DNA from: Paulinella micropora | Taxonomy: Eukaryota; Cercozoa; Imbricatea; Euglyphida | NCBI GenBank assembly: GCA_009731375.1 | Contig: BJOX01000159.1 | Span: forward strand, 206,914-233,895 | DNA: 26,982 nucleotides | Direction: 5' to 3' | Shown here: positions 1 through 25,151 of the stretch, piece by piece | Layout of the letters: each line of letters starts with the position of its first letter | Position numbering within the stretch: the stretch's first letter is position 1 | Position numbers and translations under genes: made by a program | The notes under the pieces: generated by a model | What the model saw: the letters and a program-made list of their open reading frames with translations, nothing else | The model's database searches: none | Told to the model about the DNA's origin: nothing

Positions 1-31
<31 letters not shown>

Positions 32-171
32 ACTCACACGCATACAGACACACACATAATATTACGAATATTACGTCACGTTAGAACTTCATCCCATTAC
101 ATGACATCACATTACATAATATTACATCATACCTATCTACCTCAAGTAGGAACGAGTGCAATATGCGTGGC

Positions 172-214
<43 letters not shown>

Positions 215-422
215 TACATATGCACATACACATACACATACATACATATACACATACATACATACACATACACATACACATAAACATACACACACACATA
301 CACGTACATGTCAGGTGGCCGCCAGTCTGGAGCTCTGGACTACACATACACATACACATACACATACACATACACGTACAGGTGGCCGCCAGTCTGGAGC
401 TCTGGACCACGTACATACACAT

Positions 423-453
<31 letters not shown>

Positions 454-485
454 TACACATACACCTAAACATACAACACGTACAG
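1..485. repeat. Microsatellite intron with two copies of an exon start
   Basis: This is intron sequence of the eIF3a gene. It begins with a C homopolymer and (CA)n, then has a short unique stretch (50-175), followed by (ACATAC)/(CATA)-type repeats to 485. The first 25-28 bases of the following exon (starting at 486), together with the preceding AG, occur twice more inside the repeat, at about 313-340 and 380-409. Both copies then run straight back into CATA repeat, so neither continues as an exon. Confidence 0.85.
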
Positions 486-15593
<15,108 letters not shown>

Positions 15594-15640
15594 AACACCA
15601 TGTTTTCTCTTTTTGTATTAATATCTCTTGATACCTCTTC

Positions 15641-15713
15641 CATTTTATCTCTTTTGCTTCCCACTCAGCTCTATTAGAGTTGAGTGTGCCTTGGAAGACG
15701 AAGAGATAAAATG
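15641..15713. repeat. Nested stem-loop
   Basis: CATTTTATCTCTT at 15641-15653 pairs with AAGAGATAAAATG at 15701-15713. Inside it CACTCAGCTCTA and TAGAGTTGAGTG (15662-15686) pair with one mismatch. It lies 48 bases after the poly-T tract. Confidence 0.8.
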
Positions 15714-16871
15714 GGCGTCACTGATATGAAAAAGATGCTGTTACAGTAATGTTAGAACTAATAATCAATATTATTAATAATAGTTACGTGGACCGGCCGT
15801 ATAAGAGTAACGGCGCCGTGAGGGTCATTACTTATATCCGGCCAGTCGTATTACTCTACGCTCTTTGTTGGTTCTGCGCGTCATTAATTATGAAGTGAAA
15901 GTTGTAAAGCTTTGATACTGGAGACGCGGTTAGTGAGTTCCGGATCATTATATTAAGTTATATTAGTAAAACAGATTATCGAGCTTTGTTGTGCGAACTC
16001 TGACACAGCTTTAATCGCAAACATTTTTGGTAAGCTGGCATTAGGCAGTCACGCAAAAGTGTGTATCTTCTTGACGTGCGGAAGGCAGTTAATAATCATA
16101 AAAGAAGACGTGCTGTAGGCAGTCTCTGATATTAATATCACTAGCTGACTCCCTGGTATCTTTGAGCATGCGCAGTTCATGCTTTGCGGTTTACATAGAG
16201 GCTCGGGTTAGTAGGATTCTTGAAGGTGAAGTTAAGTGTCAGGTGACAGTATTACTAGTATTATTAATACTAGTATTAATAACAGACACTGTTTTTGAAA
16301 TATTAATATAAATATTTTTCGAAAGCCTACAGTATTTTTTTATATTAATAAATACTAATTTTTTGATATTAAATTGATCTTTTTGTTTCATTGTTTCAAT
16401 TTTGCCTGACTCATATGCATGAACGTTTTCGTTGCTCCGGACCGGTTCAAGACTTTCCTTCTCGTTTCCACCGGTACTTGAGTGTGTTTGAAGACATCAG
16501 TTCCGGAAAATATGTCATAAAAATCACCTGCTCGAGCCAAAATTGCAAGGCTGCACTGTTTCAAGTTCGATATACTCTAGATACTAGCTATAGCTAAAAC
16601 TGCTTTCATGATGTTTTTTTCACGTTTACACCGGTTCAACTAATATTAATATAAAACACACTAACAGAAAATTTTAATACAATTTCACTTTACATATATT
16701 TTCCCCCCCTAAATTGCAGTACGTTGGCAGGTCCAAGTGTCACTGGTTCCACCAGGCAGCCTCGTTCTAGTCGTTCAGGTCAAAGTACAAAAACTACTAG
16801 AACTAGAGAAACCGTGCTTTTCAATAGGGGTTCGCCCCTGACCTAGCTATACTAGCTATAGCTGACGTACA

Positions 16872-16961
16872 TTTTTTTTTCACCACTTATAATTTTAATC
16901 ATTAGTGAATTGAACTTGTAGAAAAACTCAATAATAAACTGAAATAGAGTAGAAAGGAGAG
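16872..16961. repeat. 90-bp direct repeat, copy 1 (copy 2 at 17197-17286)
   Basis: Both copies start with a T run and CACCACTTA and end AGAGTAGAAAGGAGAG, with about one mismatch. They are separated by 235 bases that hold two of three copies of another repeat (TTAAT, AACGCAAAAGCAATAGC, AAATAAAACAA). This is a local segmental duplication just left of the piggyBac element. Confidence 0.9.
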
Positions 16962-17444
16962 ACTTATCACTGACTGCATGATTCACTGACTCCATTCCTT
17001 CCCTTGATTATTTCCTTCTTTCTTTTTTCATCATCATCATCATCACCACCACCAACATCACCATCACCACCACCACCACCATCATTATCATCATCATCAC
17101 AAACAGAGGAAAAATACTTATTAATCAACGCAAAAGCAATAGCAAATAAAACAATTAATCAACGCAAAAGCAATAGCAAATAAAACAAACAGATGTTTTT
17201 TTTTTCACCACTTAAAATTTTAATCATTAGTGAATTGAACTTGTAGAAAAACTCAATAATAAACTGAAATAGAGTAGAAAGGAGAGCAAGCAGAGGAAAA
17301 ATACTTATTAATTAACGCAAAAGCAATAGCAAATAAAACAAACAGATGCAGGCAAAGCAAGCAAAGAGCAGGAGGAGACATATGAGGAAAGGATGCTTAA
17401 CATGCGTAGGCTCAAATAGTAGAAGATCAATATATCACAGTTAA

Positions 17445-17458
17445 CCCTTAACCGGTTT
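17445..17458 (+). repeat. piggyBac left terminal inverted repeat
   Basis: CCCTTAACCGGTTT, directly after the TTAA target site. It is a perfect complement of 20291-20304. The match ends after 14 bases. Confidence 0.93.
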
Positions 17459-17633
17459 GCCACTTTTGGGGATCTAAAGCCACGTTTGGGGATCCGACCC
17501 AATTTCAAGTTTTTTATCCCTATTTGTGGTTTTTGACAGTTATATTATTAAATTCAATTGAATTAAACCAGGTGGAAGCTAATTGTGTAAAAAAACCGTT
17601 CTTTAATAACTAATAAAACCTTGACAATCATTG

Positions 17634-20027
17634 TCACAACGGCTGCCTCTTACATTTCCCAGATGGAACGAAATGATTGACTGTGTGCCACGGAAAACAT
17701 TCTCCAGTTCGGCAAAAAAAATAGCGACAATCGCTGCAATAAGCACTGGTACGCTTGCGGATTCCATTACTAGCACACACCGCACAACAAACCGAGTTCT
17801 GCTTACCCGCGCCGCGCTTACCATCACTCGCCTCGTTTGTAAGACTTACCAAATAGCCAGGGCATATCACACGCTTGCCCCTCGCTGCGCTCCTAGAACC
17901 TCCAAAAAGCCCCGCATAAGACACCAAACCCTCAATAAGTTCCTTGAGCATGTCTTTGCGTGTTTTTTCTTCATGAAACTGTTTGTAGATGATAGTTGTG
18001 TTTGTAACCGCAACATCTAACAAACCCGCAAATAACTTGAACCAAGGCTTGTTGAATCTTACCGCCTTCTCAACTCCGTAACGAAGTCGTAACTGATCGC
18101 CTGTATCAACGCCGCCCATGTGCTGAGTGTATGTCTTGCAAATTTCAAAACAATTCACTGGAACCGTAGCTCCACCCCCCCCATGCAGCCTCCTTTCGAC
18201 GTGGCTCATGGTACCCCCCAACACAGTTGACAAAAAATAAACCACCTGGGTGTCTTTCCAAGCAACAGCATGCATAGTGACTCCGTTATGACTCCAAGTG
18301 GCCATTGCGGACGTGCCCCGGTCACTATTCTTCTTGACTTCGTCCAGTAGCTCCTTTGCCGCCCTCAGCCTGGGTTTGACAACAGTGCCAATGCAGTTGA
18401 TGCCCCTCTTTAGGACACAGTCAAAAAACAACTGCAGCCCTGTGTAAAACCTATCTAAAGCGATGATCCTGCCGCTTTGGTCGATGCCGGCTAGGTCTAA
18501 AAGCTTCATAACAACTGCATACGTCATTCCGTGCCCAGAATCGTCCTGCACCGTTCCCTCACCCTCATAACAAAGCAGCGTATAAAAATAGCCTGTTACT
18601 GAACAGCACAGAGCAAACAGTTTGAATCCCCATTTGATGGGTTTTTTCGGTAAGTATTGCCTGAGGTAGGTACGCCCTTTAAAAGGGATCATTCCCTCGT
18701 CGATTGACACCCACTGACCCAATTCCCACAGCCTAGGAAAATTTTCTTGTATAATCTCAATAAAGACTCGAACATTGAAAAGTTTGTCATACTGAGGGGA
18801 GTCACGAGGAGCTGCCAGACGGGGGTCAGTGAGATGAAAATAACGTTTGATATTCTGATACCTCACGTACCCCATGATGCTTGCAAGGTCTGGCCACTGC
18901 CAGAAGTCTGACACAGCGCCAATCCAATAATCTGTTTCAGCAGGCAACCCCATCACCCCCATCATTATAAGGATCGCCAAAAATGAAAGTATGTCAGATA
19001 GTGTCACGGGTACCCAAGGCCGCTGACGCTCTGAGGGGTTGAGATTACGTTTCCAGGTTGCATACTTGTTGGTGTTTCTTGTGACATTCTGCCAGAATTG
19101 CGTGGGTAAGAACATAAAGAAAATATCCACCATACTGAGGAGGTCGGGGGAACGCACAGAAAGTGATGCCCTGGACTGCCCTTCGAATGCCGGCAGCACA
19201 CGAGGAGGTGCAACACCCACCTTCCATTCTTTGACATCTTTGAACTCACTGGCAGGTAGGCTATCGCCTTCGTCAATCTCTAGTGCCGGATCCTCCTCCT
19301 CGTCTTCACCAGACCCCTCATCTTCTTCGACATCATCGTCACTGACAAGTGAGTCGCTGGGATGAGGGGCTCGTTTGTTGTCCATATCTCCTTCTTTTTG
19401 ATCCTCTTCATCGATTGAACTACCCGACTCATCCCCCGACTCTGGCGGTCTGTTGGAAAACAGTACAGTAAGGAATACTGACAGCCAACGCCGATGCATG
19501 TATGGAAGTACAGAAATCTACTATACTTCCAGCATCGTCCTTGGCCGACAACAAAACAGAAGCAAATTGCACAAAATAGCTGAAACCAGGTAGGGATAAG
19601 TACACATAGTCATCGTCATCAGGGTCGCTGGGTATCAAGCCGTCCTCACTGCAAACACGCAGAGAAACCATTCGACATCACAAGAAAAATTCGAGGTTCA
19701 AGAAAAACAAGTCTACCCAGCATTTATTGCATTTTTGGCATCTCCGTCGATTTCCTGGCCTTGCCCAAGTATGCCGTTATCGGCAGAGCCACTCCCTTCA
19801 ATTCTGTATTTGATAATCTCCGAAGCAATCATCATGGAATCGTCTTCATCCTCCGCATCCCACTTCATCCAAAACTTGTCTTTTGTACGACCATACTGTC
19901 GAGAAACAGTACCCTCAATCTCCCTCGTCTTCCAGTCATCAGGCCGTTTTTGTTTGGCATAAGCCTCACCAAATTCCCTGACCGGAAGACGCACACGGAC
20001 TGTGAGAAGCTCTTGGTGCGCAGACAT
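17634..20027 (-). CDS. piggyBac transposase, three exons, about 723 aa
   Basis: A DDD transposase that excises the element and inserts it at TTAA. Proposed exons on the - strand: 20027-19717, 19648-19604 and 19449-17634, joined by introns of 68 and 154 bases with GT-AG ends and phase 2 at both junctions (total 2172 bases). Exon 1 begins MSAHQELLTVRV and has a GTVSRQYG...FWMKWDAEDED segment reminiscent of a small beta-barrel. Acidic low-complexity sequence follows in exons 2-3. The core contains SIDEGMIPFKGR (Asp about 369), IIALDRFYTG (Asp about 451) and HMGGVDTGDQLRLRYG (Asp about 567), the three catalytic positions. The C terminus (about 673-707) is a Cys/His-rich domain, CCAVC...CSDCRYFFC...C...H, as in active family members. 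No frameshift or internal stop is seen. The start at 20027 is the first ATG of the frame, just below the right end. Confidence 0.92.
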
Positions 20028-20290
20028 GATGTTGAAAAAAAAAAAAAGGTCCCCGCCACGTAAAAAAAGGCAACGAAAATTCGTGAAAAAAGTGGTTGGT
20101 GCCTGGTTTCAGTTTCATATTTAAGTCACTTCTAGAAAAGCTATGACATTCTGGTTTTCACAGATAGCTTCCCCAACACGTAAATATTATATTTGCAGCG
20201 TAGTACAACTTGTTTCGATTGGTATTTATGTTTTTATTCAACTCAAAAATTCAAACCACTTTTGGGGATTGAAGCCACTTTTGGGGATTG

Positions 20291-20304
20291 AAACCGGTTA
20301 AGGG
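20291..20304 (-). repeat. piggyBac right terminal inverted repeat
   Basis: AAACCGGTTAAGGG, directly before the TTAA at 20305-20308. Inward of it are two CCACTTTTGGGGATTGAA units 17 bases apart. Confidence 0.93.
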
Positions 20305-20308
20305 TTAA

Positions 20309-20620
20309 GAAGCTCGCCATATAATGGTCTAAATGCCCGAAGCGTTTAGTTGCCCGGATCCATGACCCCCCTAGTGTTAATGAGAACTTATGGAGGGAAG
20401 GATGCACGTAAGGCTCATACAAGGAAGAAGAGCTTAGCACGCCTCGGGCATGTAGCCCATTGAATACGGACCACATACCCGAGACATACTAATCTCACTA
20501 CCATTGTAGGCCAAAACATGCCTCCCTCCCCCACAAAGCCCCCCGCAAACACACAACTATAAGAGCAAAATAAACATAAATACAAAACACAAACATACAA
20601 AGTTAGCATATAAACAAATA
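20309..20620. other. Unique right flank of the piggyBac insertion
   Basis: About 300 bases of unremarkable DNA with no supported gene. It includes GGAAGGATGCACGTAAGGCTCA (20396-20417), which resembles GAAAGGATGCTTAACATGCGTAGGCTCA in the left flank (17390-17415), so the transposon may have landed next to or within a local repeat. Confidence 0.4.
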
Positions 20621-20731
20621 AAAGTATATACATATATATGCACATACACTAGATACATACATAACATACACAAAAGTACATGTACACGTACATACATACG
20701 TAGCATATATAAAATGTATATATACATACAA

Positions 20732-20811
<80 letters not shown>

Positions 20812-20935
20812 ACATACATTTATACAAAGATATATACAAACATACATACATGCAAATATACATATATACAAATAAATATACATACTTATGCAACATACAT
20901 ATGCATATATATATATATGATCATTTATGTGTGGC
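20621..20935. repeat. CATA and TA microsatellite
   Basis: CATA with ATATA variants, including an uninterrupted (TA)n at about 20768-20806. It runs directly into the left arm of the large palindrome. Open frames on the - strand here are only repeat translation (Tyr-Met-Cys-Val). Confidence 0.85.
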
Positions 20936-21326
20936 CTGGACATGTCTATTCAAGTATTAAAAACAAGCACAGAAAAGACGAAAAACACACAAATGAAGAC
21001 AGAAAACACACCTTTGTTTTACAAAAACACACACAGATTTTACCAAAATACGACAAACTAAGCACACTAAGAGAGATTTGGACAAAATAACGACAATTTT
21101 ATATTTTTTTATTCTAAAAAATATATATTAAATTTCATTTGAATAAAATTGTCGTTATTTTGTCCAAATCTCTCTTAGTGTGCTTAGTTTGTCGTATTTT
21201 GGTAAAATCTATGTGTGTTTTTGTAAAACAAAGGTGTGTTTTCTGTCTTCATGTGTGTGTTTTTCGTCTTTTCTGTGCTTGTTTTTAATACTTGAATAGA
21301 CATGTCCGCCACACATAAATGATCAT
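20917..21326. repeat. Large near-perfect palindrome (186- and 184-bp arms)
   Basis: The left arm 20917-21102 is the reverse complement of the right arm 21143-21326, apart from about two substitutions and one 2-base difference (near 20934 / 21308). The 40-base centre is almost pure A/T. Outer ends are ATGATCAT at both sides and inner ends are ACAATTTTAT / ATAAAATTGT. Nothing in it looks coding. It marks the transition from host microsatellite to the AT-rich viral-type block. It may be a fold-back element, a joined pair of terminal inverted repeats, or a hairpin-type end. Confidence 0.93.
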
Positions 21327-22345
21327 GCGGAAAGTGGAAAAGTTGTCCAAGTGTCCGCACTGAAAAAACAGAAAGTAGTCCAAAAGCAAAAAAGCAAAAC
21401 TATGCTGGTGTGCTTTTTTACCTCACCTTTCTCGTCTGCGGTGTTGCCGATATTGGTCTATTTTTTTGCTGATATGGTCAAAATTGGAGGGATCTTAAAA
21501 GTTTAATGGGGGAGGGCGATAGCCTCACGACTAAGGGAGACGGTAGGAAGACTATAAGGGCACTATTAAGAGTTGTAAAAAATGTGAGGTGGCAAGGCTA
21601 GATATAATGAAATAACTCTTATAAAGTGTCCTTCTTTTTTTTTCAAAGTCCTTATTTTCTTTGAAATGTTTTTTTTTCCAAAAAAGTAGTTTGAAAAAAT
21701 CTAAATTTTTTTTGAAAAAACTAAAAAAAAGATAACTTTTTTTGGATCTTATCCCTTTTTTATTGTTGCTCTTCTTTTAATAGGAGTGTTATTTTATCTG
21801 TAATAAGTCTTATTATTAATTTGAGCAAAAAGTCCCCTTTTTTTCAAAAATAAGTTCTAAGTTCTTTGAAAATAATAGTAAGAGTTTTTATAAATAAATG
21901 ATGCTTAAAAGGTGTCTGAAAAAAATTACTTCTTTTTTTTCTTCCAATTGTTTGACCGGACAAAAAGTTATTTTATTAAAAAAAAATTCAATTGGCACGT
22001 CAAAAAATTTAAGTTTTAAGGACTTTTTTTAAGGACTGGCAGGAAGTCGTTTTATTCAATAATTCTCTCTATATTATATCTTTATTTATTTATATTTTCT
22101 TTAAAATTCATTCAAAATAAGTAAGTAAAATAATAAAGTAAATAGTAAATAGAATTTCATTGGAAATCTTCTTATAAGTCGTCCTTGTTTTGGTCCTTAT
22201 TTTTTTGATGGGGTCCGAAAAAATTAGAAGGTCTTCATGAAGGACCATATTAGGGCCATAACCGACTGACTTCAGCAGTGTCAGAAAAAAGTGTTTAATT
22301 TTTATTTAAAATAATTAATTAATATAATATAATACATAAGACCAA
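21327..22345. other. AT-rich non-coding leader of the viral-type block
   Basis: About 1 kb without a credible ORF on either strand, rich in runs of 6-9 A or T and in self-complementary TTTTTTGAAAAAA-like sequence (21640-21760, 21840-22020). Composition is like that of the genes to its right and unlike the eIF3a region. It probably belongs to the same inserted element and holds the promoter of the first gene. Confidence 0.5.
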
Positions 22346-23491
22346 ATGGCACCACCAAGAAAATATCTCACAGAAGAAGAGCGAAAGGAAAGACATAGAA
22401 AATCCGCGAGGAAATATGCGAAGAGTAAGCTCCAAGTGTATCGTGATGCGAGCAAACGATATTATAATGAAAATCGGGAAGCTATTTTATTAAAGAAAAA
22501 ATCAAAAAGAAAACATGTTAAAGATAATAATATTCTTATATATACAATACATAAGACAAATGTTGAAACAAATGGCGAAGACAACGGCCGAGGCACGGAT
22601 AGTACAAACATTAAAATACAGCCTGACAAAGGATTATGGAAACCAGCAGACATTGAAATGTGCGAGAGGTTTGATAACTTAAACAACATAAACAGATGTT
22701 TATGTAATAAACAAATTACAAGGGCTTATCCATATTACTGGGACCATTATGTAATCTATGTGGGTGCGGCGTGTTCTTACAATCATTTCTATAAAGTTAG
22801 AAATGGCGAAAGTGAAGAACCGTTGGAATATATGGAGAGGCGACAATGCGTGATATGTCAAAATGTGATCGTAGAAGGGGTACACGGTTTACGATCGGCA
22901 CATTATTCATGTTATTACAAAATGGAACTACCAGAAATTAAAACTAAGATTGATCTTCTAAAAAAAGAACATGGGACCGTGTTTGGATATGATACAGAAA
23001 TGTGCAATAAATATAGGTGTAAAATAAGGATTTTAGAACTTAGATATCTAGATCTTGAAAGAATTATATATGGAGGGAGTGATGATAAAAAGCCACCACG
23101 TGAAGCGGTCAAAAAGGAATCAAAGATAATGAAAGGCGAGGGAAAAACTCATATCATTACCAATAATAGTAAAACCACCAGAATAAACGACATAAAGACA
23201 GAAATTAAAACCATTAAGATGGAACTTGAACAAGACACTGTAAAAGCAAAAATAAATCAAGTCAATAGTTTTCTAAACGAGTGGGGCCGATTATTAAAAC
23301 TAGACGAATATATGGAAGAAACGAAGACAAGAGAAGCAGAACTTAAAAAAAGAGAAGCAATTGAAAATAGTTATAAAAATTATGAAGCAAGCAAATGGAG
23401 CGCGGAGTTTAAAGTAATTATTGCGAAATTTATAAATATTAATGATAAAGGACATTACATTTCATATCCCAGACGGAAACCACGAATGTAG
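22346..23491 (+). CDS. Unrecognised viral-type protein: basic N terminus, zinc-binding-like motif, coiled coil (381 aa)
   Basis: I do not recognise a named family. Residues 1-56 are strongly basic and helical (PRKYLTEEERKERHRKSARKY, then RYYNENREAI), a style common in proteins of large DNA viruses and polinton-like elements and suited to nucleic-acid binding. Residues 168-189 have a CxxC-x14-HxxC arrangement (CVICQ ... HYSC) that could bind zinc, with more Cys at 106, 118, 120 and 143. From about 195 to 365 the protein is Lys/Glu-rich with coiled-coil character. The start at 22346 has an A-rich context (ACCAAATGG) after an in-frame AT-rich leader. The gene is intronless and its end overlaps the next ORF by about 50 bases. 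Confidence 0.75.
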   Translation: MAPPRKYLTEEERKERHRKSARKYAKSKLQVYRDASKRYYNENREAILLKKKSKRKHVKDNNILIYTIHKTNVETNGEDNGRGTDSTNIKIQPDKGLWKPADIEMCERFDNLNNINRCLCNKQITRAYPYYWDHYVIYVGAACSYNHFYKVRNGESEEPLEYMERRQCVICQNVIVEGVHGLRSAHYSCYYKMELPEIKTKIDLLKKEHGTVFGYDTEMCNKYRCKIRILELRYLDLERIIYGGSDDKKPPREAVKKESKIMKGEGKTHIITNNSKTTRINDIKTEIKTIKMELEQDTVKAKINQVNSFLNEWGRLLKLDEYMEETKTREAELKKREAIENSYKNYEASKWSAEFKVIIAKFININDKGHYISYPRRKPRM

Positions 23492-23726
23492 CACTAAAAT
23501 AGCAAAGGAGATAAGTGATAATATAAAAGGCACATACAACCCGATGTGGAGAAATAATAGATATGGCAGATATCAACTAACAGTGTTAAAAGATAGTGCG
23601 AATAACCAAGTCATACCAAAAGAATATTACATACTAATGTTGTGTGTTATAACAAATTCTAATCCAAAAGGCGAGAACTATACATTCATTAAGAAAGTAA
23701 AAACACCAAAATTGATAAATATGTAA
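23442..23726 (+). CDS. Small overlapping ORF, unrecognised (94 aa)
   Basis: Reads in a different frame from the preceding gene and overlaps its last 50 bases. It begins MIKDITFHIPDGNHECSTKI and contains GTYNPMWRNNRYGRYQL and PKEYYILMLCVI, a normal mixed composition rather than an antisense shadow. It could be an independent small gene, or the true C terminus of the upstream protein after a frameshift near 23440-23470. Its phase relative to the upstream gene would need a one-step frame change. No family recognised. Confidence 0.6.
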   Translation: MIKDITFHIPDGNHECSTKIAKEISDNIKGTYNPMWRNNRYGRYQLTVLKDSANNQVIPKEYYILMLCVITNSNPKGENYTFIKKVKTPKLINM

Positions 23727-23840
23727 AGCAAAAAGATTTTTTTTTATTTAATTTTTCTTAATGATTTTAATTTTATGTTAAGGATAAAATGTTTACTTAT
23801 ATAGTATCCATAAGGACACACGAATTATTACTAAAAAAAA
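23727..23840. promoter_or_regulatory. Short AT-rich intergenic spacer
   Basis: About 115 bases of A/T-rich DNA with TTTATTTAATTTTTCTTAAT and ACTTATATAGTATCC between two genes, the only sizeable spacer in the block. It presumably carries the promoter of the polymerase-helicase gene. No motif can be assigned with confidence. Confidence 0.35.
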
Positions 23841-25151
23841 ATGCAAAAAAATATGAACATCGATGTTAAGAATGCCTTGGACACGAAATTCTTGACAAAG
23901 GACGAACGGTTTAATTCAAATAAGCTATCTTATATAGTCAATAATTTTTAAGATATCAAAAAACAATTGGTATGGAAGGAACGATATGATGAAGTCGACC
24001 CTTTTACTCTATTAAAGAAGTATCTTCAAAATTCTCTCAATGACAAGATAGTTGTCACTTATAGACAAAATGATGGTAAAGGCAGATTTTGCGCCGTTGG
24101 GTCATTATCACTTCAGAACATTCCAAGAAAAATACGGAACACCATAGCACATGATTATTATGTGGACATTGATATGGTTAATGCGCACCCCGTTATTCTG
24201 CTACATTTATGCCAAAAGCTTAATTTTGAGTGTAAGTATTTGAAATCGTATGTAAAAAATAGAGACAAGGCTATTAATACACTAACGAAACGTACAACGA
24301 TTGAAGAAGGTAAGGAAGTAGCCGTAGATAGAGACAAGGCCAAACAGGTTTATCTGGCACTTATCAATGGTGGCAATAAAGGTTATAACTCTTTAACGAA
24401 AAAGACAAAATTCCTGACCAATTTCAAACAAGAAATGATAACTTTACACACTCAATTTGCAAATACTTATTTGGAAGACTTTGAACGGATTAAACAAAAG
24501 AGAATAGCTAAGGGTGATAATTTCAACCATCAAGCCAGTTTCATGAATACCCTTCTATGCGATATGGAGAATAATATCTTACAAGCGATGATTTCGTATT
24601 TTGGAAATCCTGAAACCTGTGTGCTATGTTTTGACGGGTTGATGTTGGAAAAAAAAGAATACGATTTGATTGGATGTTCCAAATTCATTAAAGATACATT
24701 AAATATCGACATGGCCCTTAAAATAAAAGATATGACTGATTGCTTAACAATCCCGAAGGATGTAGCGACATTTGAATATCCAAGCCTTAAATACTTTGGC
24801 GATATAGATAATGTATATGTTAAAGATTGTGGTCCGAATGTAGCAAGTCTAGAAAGATTAAATGAATGGTTAAAATCTATAAATATCGTGACTAGAGGTG
24901 GTGGACAATGCGCAATGACATTGAACCTTGATATTGACGAAGAAACGGGAGAAAGGACCGAATATTATGTACAGGTTGATGTGGGAACAATGAAATGTTC
25001 ATTAGATTGTGAATGTTTTGTAATCAACCCCGAATACATAAAAGAACTCAGTGAATGTAAGAAACGAAGAAATTACCATGTGCGAAACAGTGGTTATACA
25101 CTCAATTTGGAAATGATTTCGACCATAATCAGATATTTAAACGGAATGTAA
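23841..25151 (+). CDS. TV-Pol type DNA polymerase domain (N-terminal part of polymerase-helicase), interrupted
   Basis: The open part runs from 23952 to 25151. It has the hallmarks of the TV-Pol family, a group related to family A polymerases known from some virophages, polinton-like viruses and transposons: a metal-binding motif YYVDIDMVNAHP (about 24156-24191), a finger-helix-like KQVYLALINGGNKGYNSL (about 24342), FMNTLLCDMENNILQAM, and a second acidic motif VLCFDGLM (about 24630). Such domains are usually fused to a superfamily 3 helicase, and the helicase follows here. The frame is open upstream to ATG codons at 23841 and 23853 except for one TAA at 23949-23951, so the natural start is probably there and the gene carries a nonsense change. 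The ORF ends at 25151 because of a frameshift between about 25095 and 25125. The reading frame shifts to the one starting at 25121 (DHNQIFKRNVKRYDDFMF), which runs into the helicase. Confidence 0.82.

Larger units (their letters stand above)
15594..17440. other. AT-rich intergenic DNA with nested hairpins and direct repeats; no gene seen
   Basis: Contains a nested hairpin at 15641-15713, an imperfect inverted pair at about 15790-15850 (CCGGCCGTATAAGAGTAA against TTACTTATATCCGGCC), a TACTAGTATTATTAATACTAG palindromic run near 16250, a CAT/CAC trinucleotide tract at 17029-17099, and duplicated segments (16872-16961 = 17197-17286; 17105-17153, 17154-17195 and 17291-17348). The only ORF, 68 codons at 16391-16597, has no recognisable features. 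Confidence 0.55.
17441..20308. mobile_element. Complete piggyBac transposon with TTAA target-site duplications
   Basis: The element occupies 17445-20304 (2860 bp). It is flanked by TTAA at 17441-17444 and 20305-20308, the target duplication typical of piggyBac. Terminal inverted repeats are perfect over 14 bp: CCCTTAACCGGTTT at 17445-17458 and its complement at 20291-20304. Each end also has two subterminal copies of CCACTTTTGGGGAT: at about 17460 and 17481 (the second with CG for CT) on the left, and at about 20258 and 20275 on the right. All four read in the same direction. It carries one transposase gene on the - strand. Intact ends, duplication and reading frame point to a young, possibly autonomous copy. 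Confidence 0.95.

Noticed and set aside
16391-16597. 68-codon ORF on the + strand
   Set aside because: Short, no recognisable motif, in AT-rich intergenic DNA with repeats; no supporting context.
16741-16860. tRNA-like sequence (GGTTCGCCCCTGACC)
   Set aside because: A T-loop-like word only; no matching acceptor, D or anticodon stems could be assembled.
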